Source: Bradyrhizobium sp. sBnM-33 (GTDB taxonomy: Bacteria; Pseudomonadota; Alphaproteobacteria; Rhizobiales; Xanthobacteraceae). Taken from it: a DNA stretch of 64,000 nt. The notes below the pieces were generated by a model. It ran no database searches. It saw only the letters and a list, made by a program, of their open reading frames with translations, and was not told the origin of the DNA. The first letter of the stretch is position 1. The number at the start of each line of letters is the position of its first letter. The stretch covers positions 5,580,001 to 5,644,000 of the forward strand of contig NZ_CP136624.1 of NCBI RefSeq assembly GCF_032917945.1. The letters run 5' to 3'. Made by a program: the position numbers and the translations under genes. Positions 15,268-22,653 of this stretch are shown here, piece by piece.

Positions 15268-17097
15268 ATGCGCATCCTCGGAATCTCCGCCTTCTATCAC
15301 GACAGCGCCGCGGCGCTGATCGAGGACGGCCGCATCGTCGCCGCCGCGCAGGAGGAGCGCTTCACCCGCAAGAAGCACGACCCTTCCTTCCCGCACAACG
15401 CCATCGCCTCATGTCTTGCGCAAGCCGGAACCACGATGGACGCGCTCGACCATGTCGTGTTCTACGACAAGCCGTTCCTGAAATTCGAGCGCCTGCTGGA
15501 GACCTATGTCGCGCTGGCGCCGCGCGGCTTTTCCTCCTTCAAGATGTCGATCCCGCTTTGGCTGAAGGAAAAGCTGTTTCAGAAGAGCCTGCTCGCGGAC
15601 GAATTGAAGAAATTCGCGCCGGAATTCGATCGCACGAAACTGCTGTTCTGCGAGCACCATCTGAGCCACGCCGCCTCCGCCTTCTATCCCTCGCCGTTCG
15701 AGAACGCCGCCGTGCTCACCATGGATGGCGTCGGCGAATGGGCGACGACGTCGGCGGCGACCGGCGACGGCAGCAAGCTGGAGATCTTCCAGGAGATCCA
15801 TTTCCCGCATTCGCTGGGTTTGTTGTATTCGGCGGCGACCTATTACGCTGGCTTCAAGGTTAACTCCGGCGAATACAAGGTGATGGGACTCGCGCCCTAT
15901 GGCGAGCCGAAATACGCAAATCTCATCCTCGATCATTTGATCGATCTGAAGGCGGACGGCTCGTTTCGTCTCGATCTCTCCTATTTCGACTATTGCACCG
16001 GCTTCACCATGACCAACGAACGCTTCGCAAAGCTGTTCGGCCAGCCGGTTCGTAAGCCGGATCAATTGCTGACGCCGTTCCACATGGATGTCGCAGCCTC
16101 GATCCAGGCGGTGCTAGACGAGGCCGTGCTGCGGCTGACGCGCAGCCTCGCCAAACAAACCCGATCGCGCAACCTTTGCCTCGCCGGCGGCGTGGCGCTG
16201 AACTGCGTCGCCAACGGCAAAGTGCTGCGCGACGGCCATTTCGAAAATATCTGGATTCAGCCGGCCGCAGGCGATGCCGGCGGCGCGGTGGGCGCGGCGC
16301 TTTCGGCCTATCACGGCTTTGTCGGAAAGCCGCGCAAGACGAATGGCGCCGATGGCATGGCCGGCGCCTATCTTGGCCCGCAATATTCGCAGGCCGAGAT
16401 CGAGCGGCGGCTGACCGCAGCACGGGCGAAATTTTCAGTGCTCGGCGAGGCCGCGATGATCGATGCCGCCGCGCAAGCGCTCGCAGATCAAAAAGCCGTC
16501 GGCTGGTTCCAGGGCCGCATGGAGTTCGGCCCGCGCTCGCTCGGCGCGCGCTCGATCCTCGGCGATGCTCGCTCGCCCGCTATGCAGAAGAACCTCAATC
16601 TCAAGGTCAAGTACCGCGAGAGTTTTCGTCCCTTCGCGCCCGCGGTGCTGCGCGAGGATGTCGCCGACTGGTTCGACCTGAAATCCGACAGCCCTTATAT
16701 GCTCATTGTTGCTGACGTGAAGGACAGCAAGCGCCGCCAGATGAGCACGGAGGAGCAGGCGCTGTTCGGCATCGACAAGCTGAACGTGTCGCGCTCGGAA
16801 ATCCCCGCGGTGACACATGTCGATTATTCCGCGCGCATCCAGACCGTGCACCGCAACACCAATCCGCTGTTTCACCGCCTGCTGAGCCGCTTCAAGGAAC
16901 TCACGGGATGCCCCGTGTTGGTCAACACCAGCTTCAACGTGCGCGGCGAGCCGATCGTCTGCACGCCGGAAGACGCCTTCCGCTGCTTCATGGGCAACGA
17001 GCTCGACGTGCTCGTCATAGGCGAATGCGTGCTCGAGAAGAGGGAGCAAGACCCTGCGTTGAAGCAGGACTACAGCCAGGCGTTTGAAGCGGATTGA
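15268..17097 (+). CDS. NodU/CmcH-family O-carbamoyltransferase
   Basis: A 609-residue protein, the usual family size. The N-terminal Kae1-like domain has MRILGISAFYHDSAAALIED, the metal-binding HHLSHAASAFYPSPF, MDGVGEWATT, YKVMGLAPYG and LAGGVALNCVANGK. The C-terminal YrdC-like domain has EFGPRSLGARSIL, YRESFRPFAPAVL and CPVLVNTSFNVRGEPIVCTP. The family makes carbamoyl-AMP from carbamoyl phosphate and ATP and transfers the carbamoyl group to a hydroxyl, as in Nod-factor or antibiotic carbamoylation. No nodulation genes are nearby; with SxtJ, DUF5989 and an SGNH hydrolase the acceptor is more likely an envelope or secreted glycan. It is the last gene of the operon; the mobile element begins within about 110 bases. 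Confidence 0.9.
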   Translation: MRILGISAFYHDSAAALIEDGRIVAAAQEERFTRKKHDPSFPHNAIASCLAQAGTTMDALDHVVFYDKPFLKFERLLETYVALAPRGFSSFKMSIPLWLKEKLFQKSLLADELKKFAPEFDRTKLLFCEHHLSHAASAFYPSPFENAAVLTMDGVGEWATTSAATGDGSKLEIFQEIHFPHSLGLLYSAATYYAGFKVNSGEYKVMGLAPYGEPKYANLILDHLIDLKADGSFRLDLSYFDYCTGFTMTNERFAKLFGQPVRKPDQLLTPFHMDVAASIQAVLDEAVLRLTRSLAKQTRSRNLCLAGGVALNCVANGKVLRDGHFENIWIQPAAGDAGGAVGAALSAYHGFVGKPRKTNGADGMAGAYLGPQYSQAEIERRLTAARAKFSVLGEAAMIDAAAQALADQKAVGWFQGRMEFGPRSLGARSILGDARSPAMQKNLNLKVKYRESFRPFAPAVLREDVADWFDLKSDSPYMLIVADVKDSKRRQMSTEEQALFGIDKLNVSRSEIPAVTHVDYSARIQTVHRNTNPLFHRLLSRFKELTGCPVLVNTSFNVRGEPIVCTPEDAFRCFMGNELDVLVIGECVLEKREQDPALKQDYSQAFEAD

Positions 17098-17210
17098 GGC
17101 CGATAGCCATGCTGGCGAAACGCAGCTTAACAGAGCGCCGTACTTCAGGCTCCGAAAGTAATTCGCGACCCAGACGTTGACTAACCACGGTGCCAGACAA
17201 CTCGCCTTTC

Positions 17211-17456
17211 TCAAGGTTTCCGAGCAAAGCGCGAAAGAAGTTTGATTAATCTCGCTGCTTGGATCGCCTCCTTCGTTCGAGTGCCATTACGAAAATTTCC
17301 GTTGCGCTGGCCGCTCGGCGCGCCCCCTCTGGCTCCATGCATTCGACAGACGCGACAGCCGCGGACCGCAGGCGCTCGACAGCGCTTTTCCGTCCGTTTG
17401 GATGTGGCTGTGCACCGAGGCGCGTCGTGGGCGCTTTGCATGGGGTTGATGGTCAT
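17211..17456 (-). CDS. Small Cys/His-rich phage-associated protein
   Basis: An 81-residue protein with a likely zinc-binding cluster (CTATSKRTEKRCRAPAVRGC followed by RVCRMHG: two Cys, then CxxC-like spacing and His) and a conserved NGNFRNGTRTKEAIQAAR tail. This type recurs in prophage-like and integrative elements of alphaproteobacteria, often near packaging genes, but no function is established. Its ATG overlaps the stop of the 206-residue gene upstream by four bases, so the two are translated together. Confidence 0.55.
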   Translation of the reverse strand: MTINPMQSAHDAPRCTATSKRTEKRCRAPAVRGCRVCRMHGARGGAPSGQRNGNFRNGTRTKEAIQAARLIKLLSRFARKP

Positions 17457-18073
17457 TTCGATTTGGTACCTCCCCCCGCCCCCACAGGATCGGGCCCTGC
17501 CTCGATCAGCATCGGCATGGGTCGCTCGGAGCTAGTGGCTAGGAGCGCAGGAGACGCGACATTGCTTCGGGTGGCGCCGCCCTTTGCGACGCTATCGGCA
17601 ATTATCGCCTGGTCTGCTGTGACGTTATTCGTGGTCACGTGCTTGACGGTGATCTGCTGTTGGCCTCGGCCCCGGTGATGGTCGAGCCGTTCCGTCAGCA
17701 TCATGACGGTGCGAGTGGCTTTATCCGCCAGTTGCAAATACTTGGTCCTTGCTGCGAAATACTCAGGTGGCTGCGCCCATCCCTTCCGATACATCGCCAG
17801 CGATGCCTCGTTTGCCGCCATCAATTGTGCGATCAGGATTCCCTCAATCGGATCAGCCGGTGCTATATCCGCCGTCGCCTGGATCACCGCCTTAATCGCC
17901 TCGTTGCTGGTTTCGCGGTCAGAATGATCGATTGGCATTGAGCCGCCCACAAGGTTAAGCAGCCTCAAATTCCATTCATCAGCCAAGCTGCCGCCAATGC
18001 GCTTTAATTCACCCTTGGGGTTGGGGTCGATAGTTATGCTTCTCGGCTGCGAAGGTGCTTTAGGCGTGATCAT
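17453..18073 (-). CDS. Phage-associated hypothetical protein
   Basis: A 206-residue protein. The N-terminal half includes RRIGG-like and LADEWNLRLLNLVGGS segments. The middle is helical (EGILIAQLMAANEASLAMYR, KYLQLADKATRTVMMLTERL), a pattern seen in element-encoded proteins that handle DNA or packaging, followed by a glutamine/valine segment (QQQITVKHVTTNNV) and a low-complexity tail. No catalytic motif was recognised. It overlaps the next gene (17211-17456) by ATGA and follows the DUF5681 gene after about 135 bases. Confidence 0.5.
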   Translation of the reverse strand: MITPKAPSQPRSITIDPNPKGELKRIGGSLADEWNLRLLNLVGGSMPIDHSDRETSNEAIKAVIQATADIAPADPIEGILIAQLMAANEASLAMYRKGWAQPPEYFAARTKYLQLADKATRTVMMLTERLDHHRGRGQQQITVKHVTTNNVTADQAIIADSVAKGGATRSNVASPALLATSSERPMPMLIEAGPDPVGAGGGTKSK

Positions 18074-18208
18074 CGGTATACCTCGGCTGATTCTGAAAGC
18101 TCGCTAGCGGCAGAGATGCCACCATGGCGAAGTCAATTGATGCAGATAACGAATATGAAAACCGTTGCCAATGGCGGTGAAACGCGAGTCAAAACAAACG
18201 CTTAGTTT

Positions 18209-18640
18209 TCACTGAGCCTCGTTTGCTACCGGATTTGCTACCAATTGCTCGATCATTTTGGCTTGGTCGGCCCTCAGCGCATTCTCGATCGTCTCCAGCA
18301 CAGGCCCCAGCTCGGCGCCCTTGGCATTCACCTGGATCAGGTCAATCACTCGCCGCAGGATCGCCGACTCATCAGGCTCCAGATTGCCCGGCGCTCGTTG
18401 CTCGATGCTGATGAACACGTCACGCGGCAACAGCCCGTATGCGATCGTCGCCAGCTTGCAGGGATCTTCGAGAGCTAGGCGCCGCAGAACGGACTCCCCT
18501 TGCTGCTCCCAAACAACCGCGAGATCAGCCAGGAGCTGTTCCGAAATCTTTTGACGGGCCCCTATTGGCCTTCCAGCGGGGTTTCCCGATTGTCCCGGCT
18601 TCCAGGGTCTTAGTCCGCGCTGTTGGTTCTGTTTCTTCAC
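18209..18640 (-). CDS. DUF5681-domain protein
   Basis: A 143-residue protein. Residues about 12-30 carry the DUF5681 signature WKPGQSGNPAGRPIGARQK, seen in short proteins of prophages and integrative elements. The remainder is helical (ISEQLLADLAVVWEQQGESV, VIDLIQVNAKGAELG). The start is a GTG at 18640 with AGG upstream. It lies directly beyond the GGGACA/TGTCCC array (18680-18784), so that array may also contain its promoter or operator. The role of the family is not known. Confidence 0.6.
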   Translation of the reverse strand: MKKQNQQRGLRPWKPGQSGNPAGRPIGARQKISEQLLADLAVVWEQQGESVLRRLALEDPCKLATIAYGLLPRDVFISIEQRAPGNLEPDESAILRRVIDLIQVNAKGAELGPVLETIENALRADQAKMIEQLVANPVANEAQ

Positions 18641-18679
18641 TGTCCGTCTACCTGTTTATTCACGTTCTGATCTCCGAAT

Positions 18680-18784
18680 GGGACATTGGGACATGACGGG
18701 ACATTTCCGGACATTGTCCCAGACACCGGGACGGGACGGACAGGGACACACCCCTATAGGGGTGTCCCGTTGTCCCGTTGTCCC
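18680..18784. repeat. Dense GGGACA/TGTCCC repeat array with central palindrome
   Basis: Direct GGGACA-type hexamers occur at 18680, 18688, 18698, 18708 (CGGACA), 18728 and 18733 (GGGACG) and 18743. Inverted TGTCCC occurs at 18715, 18763, 18771 and 18779. Spacing is mostly 8 or 10 bases. At the centre is an 18-bp perfect palindrome, ACACCCCTATAGGGGTGT (18748-18765). The array fills the gap between the RepA-like ATPase stop and the DUF5681 start. The layout is that of iterons of a replication origin or of a multi-site operator. Confidence 0.75.
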
Positions 18785-18789
18785 GTCCG

Positions 18790-20028
18790 TCAGGGAATGA
18801 TCCATATCCACTCTTGGCCTCCCTTGGCTTCTCCGCCGATTAGGCCGGCCTCTCTGGCGGTCTTGAAGTTGCGCGACCATGCTTTCCGCTCGGCTTCGTT
18901 GCGGTCGCCGTCGCCATTGCTGACATAACGGGTGTTGTGCAGGGCTCGGACTGCCTTGACGGCCACTGCGCGAACAATGGGGCCGCCGGGAATCTGGTAA
19001 TCAGTGCCCGCGTCCATCAACGCTTCGTTGAGACAGTCCCGGACAAGCCTTTGTCCCTTCGACCACCCCCCAGCCCTCTTGCCCGCTTGTGGCGAAACTT
19101 CCTCGCTGCTGACAATGTTGACCGTGATCGGGTCGCCATCATCGTCCACTCCAAAGTCATGCACTTCCGACTTGAACGAGAAGAGCTGGCCTTCGGGTGC
19201 ATCATTGGCTTTGGTCACGGTAACGGTTTTGATTTCCTCGCCGCCGATCGTCACCATCACGTCGACGTCGCCCAGGAGCGCGTTCGATCCTCTGGCGCCC
19301 CTGCTCTCGTCCTTTCCGGTGTGGCCGATCAGCGCGACATGCACACCCGTGATGTTTTTCACCCGCTGCACGTTGGCGAATACCGCGCCCTGATCCTTGG
19401 CGCTGTTCTCGTCCCCGCCGGCCGCGGCAATCAGCTTGGCAAACGTGTCAATGATAACCAGCCCGATATCGGCGCCCAGGATCGTCTTTGCGGTTCTGAT
19501 CGTGTCGATCACTTTCTTGAAGGCTTCCGGGTGCGTCAGGTCGATAGTGTCGCTGGAAACACAGATCGGTGTACCTGCCAAGCCAAGCCGTTGCCGGTGA
19601 GCCCGCAGGCGACGCTTAACGAGGTCTGCCCGCTCTATCGCGAAGTAGACGACGCCTGCAGCGCCCTTGTTCCTGTAGCCGTGCCAGTCGAGACCGGCGC
19701 CGACACAGATCGTCGCCTCAGCCAGCAGGGCGGACTTCATCGCTCCAGGCGGGGCAATCCAGGCAGAAGTCTCACCGCGCGCTAAGATGCCCTTTATCAG
19801 CCACTTCTTTGCCGGCGGATCCACCTCTATTTCATCGAACGTGACCAGCCGATAGCCGGGCATGGTTGCTGCCCGGTCTTGCTGCACCACCTTGATGTCG
19901 AGAGCATTGTTCTGGATGACAGTAAAAGGTGTTGGTCCATGCGGGACCACCTTGATCTCAACGTCGCCCAAATAGTTGCCCGCGGCATCGTAGGCCCCAA
20001 GGTCCTCGGGAAATTCTGGTTCGATCAT
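18790..20028 (-). CDS. RepA-like AAA/RecA-fold ATPase (putative replicative helicase)
   Basis: A 412-residue protein. After a variable N-terminus (1-75), LIKGILARGETSAWIAPPGA leads into a Walker A of the APPGAMKSALLAE form (GxxxxKS, usual for RepA-like AAA_25 proteins). VVYFAIERADLVKRRLRAHR, Walker B LGLVIIDTFAKLIAAAGGDE and VALIGHTGKDESRGARGSNA follow. This is the hexameric helicase fold of RSF1010-type RepA and of phage/satellite replication ATPases. The C-terminal 90 residues look like a winged-helix (ALHNTRYVSNG, WSRNFKTAREAGLIGG). It is the last gene of an operon with four-base overlaps and lies next to the GGGACA array. A role in replicating the excised element is inferred. Confidence 0.75.
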   Translation of the reverse strand: MIEPEFPEDLGAYDAAGNYLGDVEIKVVPHGPTPFTVIQNNALDIKVVQQDRAATMPGYRLVTFDEIEVDPPAKKWLIKGILARGETSAWIAPPGAMKSALLAEATICVGAGLDWHGYRNKGAAGVVYFAIERADLVKRRLRAHRQRLGLAGTPICVSSDTIDLTHPEAFKKVIDTIRTAKTILGADIGLVIIDTFAKLIAAAGGDENSAKDQGAVFANVQRVKNITGVHVALIGHTGKDESRGARGSNALLGDVDVMVTIGGEEIKTVTVTKANDAPEGQLFSFKSEVHDFGVDDDGDPITVNIVSSEEVSPQAGKRAGGWSKGQRLVRDCLNEALMDAGTDYQIPGGPIVRAVAVKAVRALHNTRYVSNGDGDRNEAERKAWSRNFKTAREAGLIGGEAKGGQEWIWIIP

Positions 20029-20267
20029 TCAGCGGAGGCCCGTTTGGTACACAGCCCGGACAGGGGCGGAATATAGCCGACGCAACCCGGGGCGAATTCT
20101 TCTGCCCAGTCGAGCGCCTGCTGCGGTGTGATATATCCAGCCTTCAGCGCGAGGCCGGCGTTAATCAATTCCTGCCGGATCTCGTCAATGCGGTTGACGG
20201 CGCATCGGATCGATCCGAGGGTCAGATCCACCTGGGCCTTGCCCAGCAGTGGAGTGTGAGCGTTCAT
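20025..20267 (-). CDS. Small hypothetical protein of the element
   Basis: Eighty residues, mostly helical (IRCAVNRIDEIRQELINAGL, ITPQQALDWAEEFAPGC). It is joined by four-base ATGA overlaps to the genes on both sides, so it belongs to the replication operon. No motif was recognised; it could be an adaptor of the ATPase. Confidence 0.5.
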   Translation of the reverse strand: MNAHTPLLGKAQVDLTLGSIRCAVNRIDEIRQELINAGLALKAGYITPQQALDWAEEFAPGCVGYIPPLSGLCTKRASAE

Positions 20268-20446
20268 CGCGGCGCCACTCCATAAACCAGAGGGGCCAGC
20301 GTGATCGCGAGGTAGTATCCCAGCGCGAAATGCTTGCGCAGCGCGGTGGATTGTGTTTCTAGTAGGTCGAGCCCGCCGCCAAGCTGCTCAACAGAATCAA
20401 GCCCGCTCACCTTTCCGGTGGCGGGTGCTTTTGTTTCTGGGGCCAT
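20264..20446 (-). CDS. Small hypothetical protein of the element
   Basis: Sixty residues. The N-terminal half is polar (MAPETKAPATGKVSGLDSVE) and the C-terminal half hydrophobic (HFALGYYLAITLAPLVYGV), possibly one membrane helix. The start is 3 bases from the AlpA-like stop, and the stop overlaps the next gene by four bases. Function is unknown. Confidence 0.4.
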   Translation of the reverse strand: MAPETKAPATGKVSGLDSVEQLGGGLDLLETQSTALRKHFALGYYLAITLAPLVYGVAPR

Positions 20447-20449
20447 AAA

Positions 20450-20626
20450 TCAAGCGGTCTCCCGTTTCACTTCAAGCCTCTCCTCCATCGCCTTGACCGG
20501 CACTCTCAACAGCTTTCCGATCCGGATCGTGGGGATGTCCCCCCGCTCCGCTGCGGCATAAGACGCGTTCCGGCCAAGGCCGAAGTATTCCCGCCCGGCT
20601 TCAGGGACTGAAATCGTTTTCTTCAT
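20450..20626 (-). CDS. AlpA/excisionase-like helix-turn-helix protein
   Basis: Fifty-eight residues: MKKTISVPEAGREYFGLGRN, then ASYAAAERGDIPTIRIGKLL and RVPVKAMEERL. This is the MerR/AlpA-type excisionase fold: a tip helix, a recognition helix ending in GDIPTIRIGK, and a wing RVP. Such proteins activate the integrase promoter or direct excision. It is the first gene of the leftward operon, immediately after the GTAC array, opposite the ribbon-helix-helix/integrase unit. CAGGAGCGAG lies just before the ATG. Confidence 0.75.
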   Translation of the reverse strand: MKKTISVPEAGREYFGLGRNASYAAAERGDIPTIRIGKLLRVPVKAMEERLEVKRETA

Positions 20627-20645
20627 TGCGCTCGCTCCTGCGTAG

Positions 20646-20733
20646 GTACCAAATCAGGTACTCGCTTGATTTACCCCAAACTAGGTTGTACCGACAAGTA
20701 CCAAAACCGGTACCCCGTGTTTTCCCCAGGTAC
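20646..20733. promoter_or_regulatory. Six phased GTAC sites between divergent operons
   Basis: GTAC, mostly as AGGTACC or AAGTACC, occurs at 20646, 20658, 20688, 20698, 20710 and 20730. Centre-to-centre distances are 12, 30, 10, 12 and 20 bases, close to whole helical turns. The block lies between the AlpA-like start (20626) and the ribbon-helix-helix start (20795). Tandem short sites are typical of ribbon-helix-helix repressors, so autoregulation by the adjacent gene is the favoured reading. Confidence 0.65.
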
Positions 20734-20794
20734 CACTTGTGTTACCTGATGTTTAGTGTTATTTCATGCCTGTTAGTTCAAGCCGGGGGCCAAG

Positions 20795-21247
20795 ATGGCG
20801 CGCAAGCCGACAGAATATGTTCAACTCAAGCTGCGGGTCCGGGAGAGCCTGCGTCGCAAACTCGAGCGGGCGGCCGAAAAAAAAGCGCACTCCGCGAATG
20901 CGGAGGCTGTCGCACGCATCGAATACACGTTCGCGGATGAGGAGGAATGGGAAGCTCGCGCCAAAGAGATGGAGGAGCGCCGCGACGAGATCGATCAACA
21001 GCACCGGGAGTGGCTTGAGGAGGAAGCCAAGCGCGAGGCCGAGCACCAAACCGCCCTTCGAGACAGCCGGCTGCTGACATTTATGGTTGGCAGCGACGAC
21101 AACGTCACACTAGTTCGAGCCATTATGCACTTGATCAATGAGCATCCCGACTGGAATAAGGATGCGGAAGAGCGGATAAGGCTAGGCCTTAAAATCCAGG
21201 AGTTTCTCACCCACGCGAACGATGTTTTTCAGGGGCAGATCAAATGA
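20795..21247 (+). CDS. Ribbon-helix-helix (Arc-like) DNA-binding protein
   Basis: A 150-residue protein. Residues 1-47 (MARKPTEYVQLKLRVRESLR, RKLERAAEKKAHSANAEAVA) match the Arc-type ribbon-helix-helix: a beta strand with alternating polar residues (VQLKLRV), then two helices. Residues about 48-95 form a highly charged helix or coiled coil (EEEWEARAKEMEERRDE). The last 50 residues are another helical unit. The last four bases overlap the integrase start (ATGA). It is likely a repressor acting on the adjacent GTAC array and controlling integrase, inferred from position. Confidence 0.75.
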   Translation: MARKPTEYVQLKLRVRESLRRKLERAAEKKAHSANAEAVARIEYTFADEEEWEARAKEMEERRDEIDQQHREWLEEEAKREAEHQTALRDSRLLTFMVGSDDNVTLVRAIMHLINEHPDWNKDAEERIRLGLKIQEFLTHANDVFQGQIK

Positions 21248-22401
21248 AGGGCCATATCCGCGAACGCTCGCCCGGCCGTTGGGCAATTGTCCTCGAAGTT
21301 CGTGACGAGGCTACCGGCAAACGAAAGCGCCGCTGGCACTCATTCAAGGGCACCAAGCGGCAAGCTCAAGACGAATGTGCCCGGCTCATCACCGAGCTTA
21401 AGAACGGCAACGCCATCGAGCCCAACAAGGCGACCGTGGCGCAGTTCCTTGGGCGCTGGCTCGATCATATCAAGACGCAGGTCACGCCGAAGTCTCACGA
21501 GCGGTATGCCGGCATCGTCAACCAGAACCTGATCCCTGCCCTCGGCAGCCATCGGCTCAACAAGCTCAAGCCCATCCAGATCTCCGCCGCCTACACGGCA
21601 GCACTTGAGGCCGGCCGAAAGGACGGCAAGGCCGGCGGCCTCTCGCCTCGTACCGTCGGGCATATGCACCGCGTGTTGAAGCAGGCGCTCGGGCAGGCCG
21701 TGAAGTGGAAAGAGTTGACCCACAACCCCGCCGACGTCGTTGATCCTCCCAAGGTCGAGTGGAAGCCCGTTCAGACCTATGATCTCTCACAGACTGTCGA
21801 CGTCATAGACGCGGTTCGCGGGACTCCGCTGTTTATCCCTACCCTGCTCGCCCTGCTCTGCGGCCTGCGGCGCGGCGAGATTTGCGCGCTTCGCTGGGGT
21901 CGTGTCGATCTCGACGCCGCCAGCATCTCGATTGTGGAAAGCCTGGAGCAGACCAAGGCCGGTTTGCGCTTCAAGTCGCCAAAGAGCGGTAAGGGGCGAA
22001 CCGTTGCGCTGTCAGGCAGCGTGGTCGAGGAACTGCGCGCCTACCGCGTCAGACGCGCCCAGGAGCTTCTGCGACTCGGCCAGAGGCTTGCCGACGACGA
22101 TCTGGTGCTCGGTCACGCGGACGGGTCGATGATGACGCCAATCTATATCTCGCAGCTCTGGGCGCGAAAGATCGCAAAGACCAAGCTTGCCAAGCTCCGG
22201 TTCCATGATCTCCGACACGCCCATGCCACCCACCTGCTCGCCAATGGCGTCCATCCCAAGGTCGCCAGCGAGCGGCTGGGGCATAGCAAAGTCGGCATCA
22301 CCCTGGATCTCTACAGCCACGTCATTCCCGGGATGCAGGAGGACGCCGCCGCGATGGTCGATCGCGCGCTGTCGGCAGCCCGTGACAAGTCGAAAAGGTA
22401 G
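21244..22401 (+). CDS. Phage-type tyrosine integrase
   Basis: A 385-residue protein of full integrase length. It has an N-terminal arm-binding part (1-55, WHSFKGTKRQAQDECARLI), a SAM-like core-binding domain (63-165, TVAQFLGRWLDHI) and a catalytic domain (175-365) with Arg209 in CGLRRGEI, Lys in FKSPKSGKGR, HDLRH at 321-325, His347 in RLGHSKVG and Tyr357 in LDLYSHV. It points toward tRNA-Cys, whose 3' end starts 74 bases past the stop, the standard layout for elements that use a tRNA 3' end as attachment site. Translation is coupled to the ribbon-helix-helix gene upstream. Confidence 0.92.
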   Translation: MKGHIRERSPGRWAIVLEVRDEATGKRKRRWHSFKGTKRQAQDECARLITELKNGNAIEPNKATVAQFLGRWLDHIKTQVTPKSHERYAGIVNQNLIPALGSHRLNKLKPIQISAAYTAALEAGRKDGKAGGLSPRTVGHMHRVLKQALGQAVKWKELTHNPADVVDPPKVEWKPVQTYDLSQTVDVIDAVRGTPLFIPTLLALLCGLRRGEICALRWGRVDLDAASISIVESLEQTKAGLRFKSPKSGKGRTVALSGSVVEELRAYRVRRAQELLRLGQRLADDDLVLGHADGSMMTPIYISQLWARKIAKTKLAKLRFHDLRHAHATHLLANGVHPKVASERLGHSKVGITLDLYSHVIPGMQEDAAAMVDRALSAARDKSKR

Positions 22402-22474
22402 CAAAGCGGTAGCAGCCCCGGTTCCGGCGAACAAACGGAGAAAGCCATTGCCCATTAGAATCAAGAGGATAGAA

Positions 22475-22548
22475 TGGAGGCCACGACCAGAATTGAACTG
22501 GTGTACACGGTTTTGCAGACCGTTGCGTAACCACTCCGCCACGTGGCC
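22475..22548 (-). tRNA. tRNA-Cys (GCA)
   Basis: The minus strand folds as a cloverleaf: acceptor GGCCACG/CGTGGCC, a D-arm GCG...CGC, anticodon stem ACGGT/ACCGT with loop CTGCAAA (anticodon GCA), T-stem ACCAG/CTGGT with loop TTCAATT, discriminator T, and an encoded CCA at 22475-22477. It is the likely integration site of the element on its 3' side. Confidence 0.95.
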
Positions 22549-22653
22549 CCATCGGGGCGCACTCATATACGCCCTGCCCCGGATAGGCAACCAAGCAGCG
22601 GAAATCCTGTCCCGCGCTGGTTAGCAAACTGACACGGCCCCGAATCGGCCGCC

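Larger units (their letters stand above)
17100..22474. mobile_element. Compact integrative element inserted beside tRNA-Cys
   Basis: The integrase gene ends 74 bases from the 3' end of tRNA-Cys. A leftward operon of AlpA-like, two small proteins and a RepA-like ATPase, and three phage-associated small genes, fill the rest. The ribbon-helix-helix gene and integrase face right. Two repeat arrays (18680-18784 and 20646-20733) fit replication or control sites. There are no capsid, portal, terminase-large, relaxase or type IV secretion genes, so it resembles a satellite or a trimmed prophage. The right end is set by the tRNA. The left end must lie between the carbamoyltransferase stop (17097) and 17211 or further left; no convincing copy of the tRNA 3' end was found there. 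Confidence 0.65.

Noticed and set aside
17170..17196. Possible left attachment site resembling part of tRNA-Cys
   Set aside because: About 20 of 26 bases match the D-arm/anticodon side of the tRNA with a gap. An integrase using the tRNA 3' end should leave a copy of the 3' half instead, so the match is probably chance.
17015..17227. 70-residue minus-strand frame at the left edge of the mobile element
   Set aside because: It overlaps the end of the carbamoyltransferase gene, has no motif, and lacks a convincing start.
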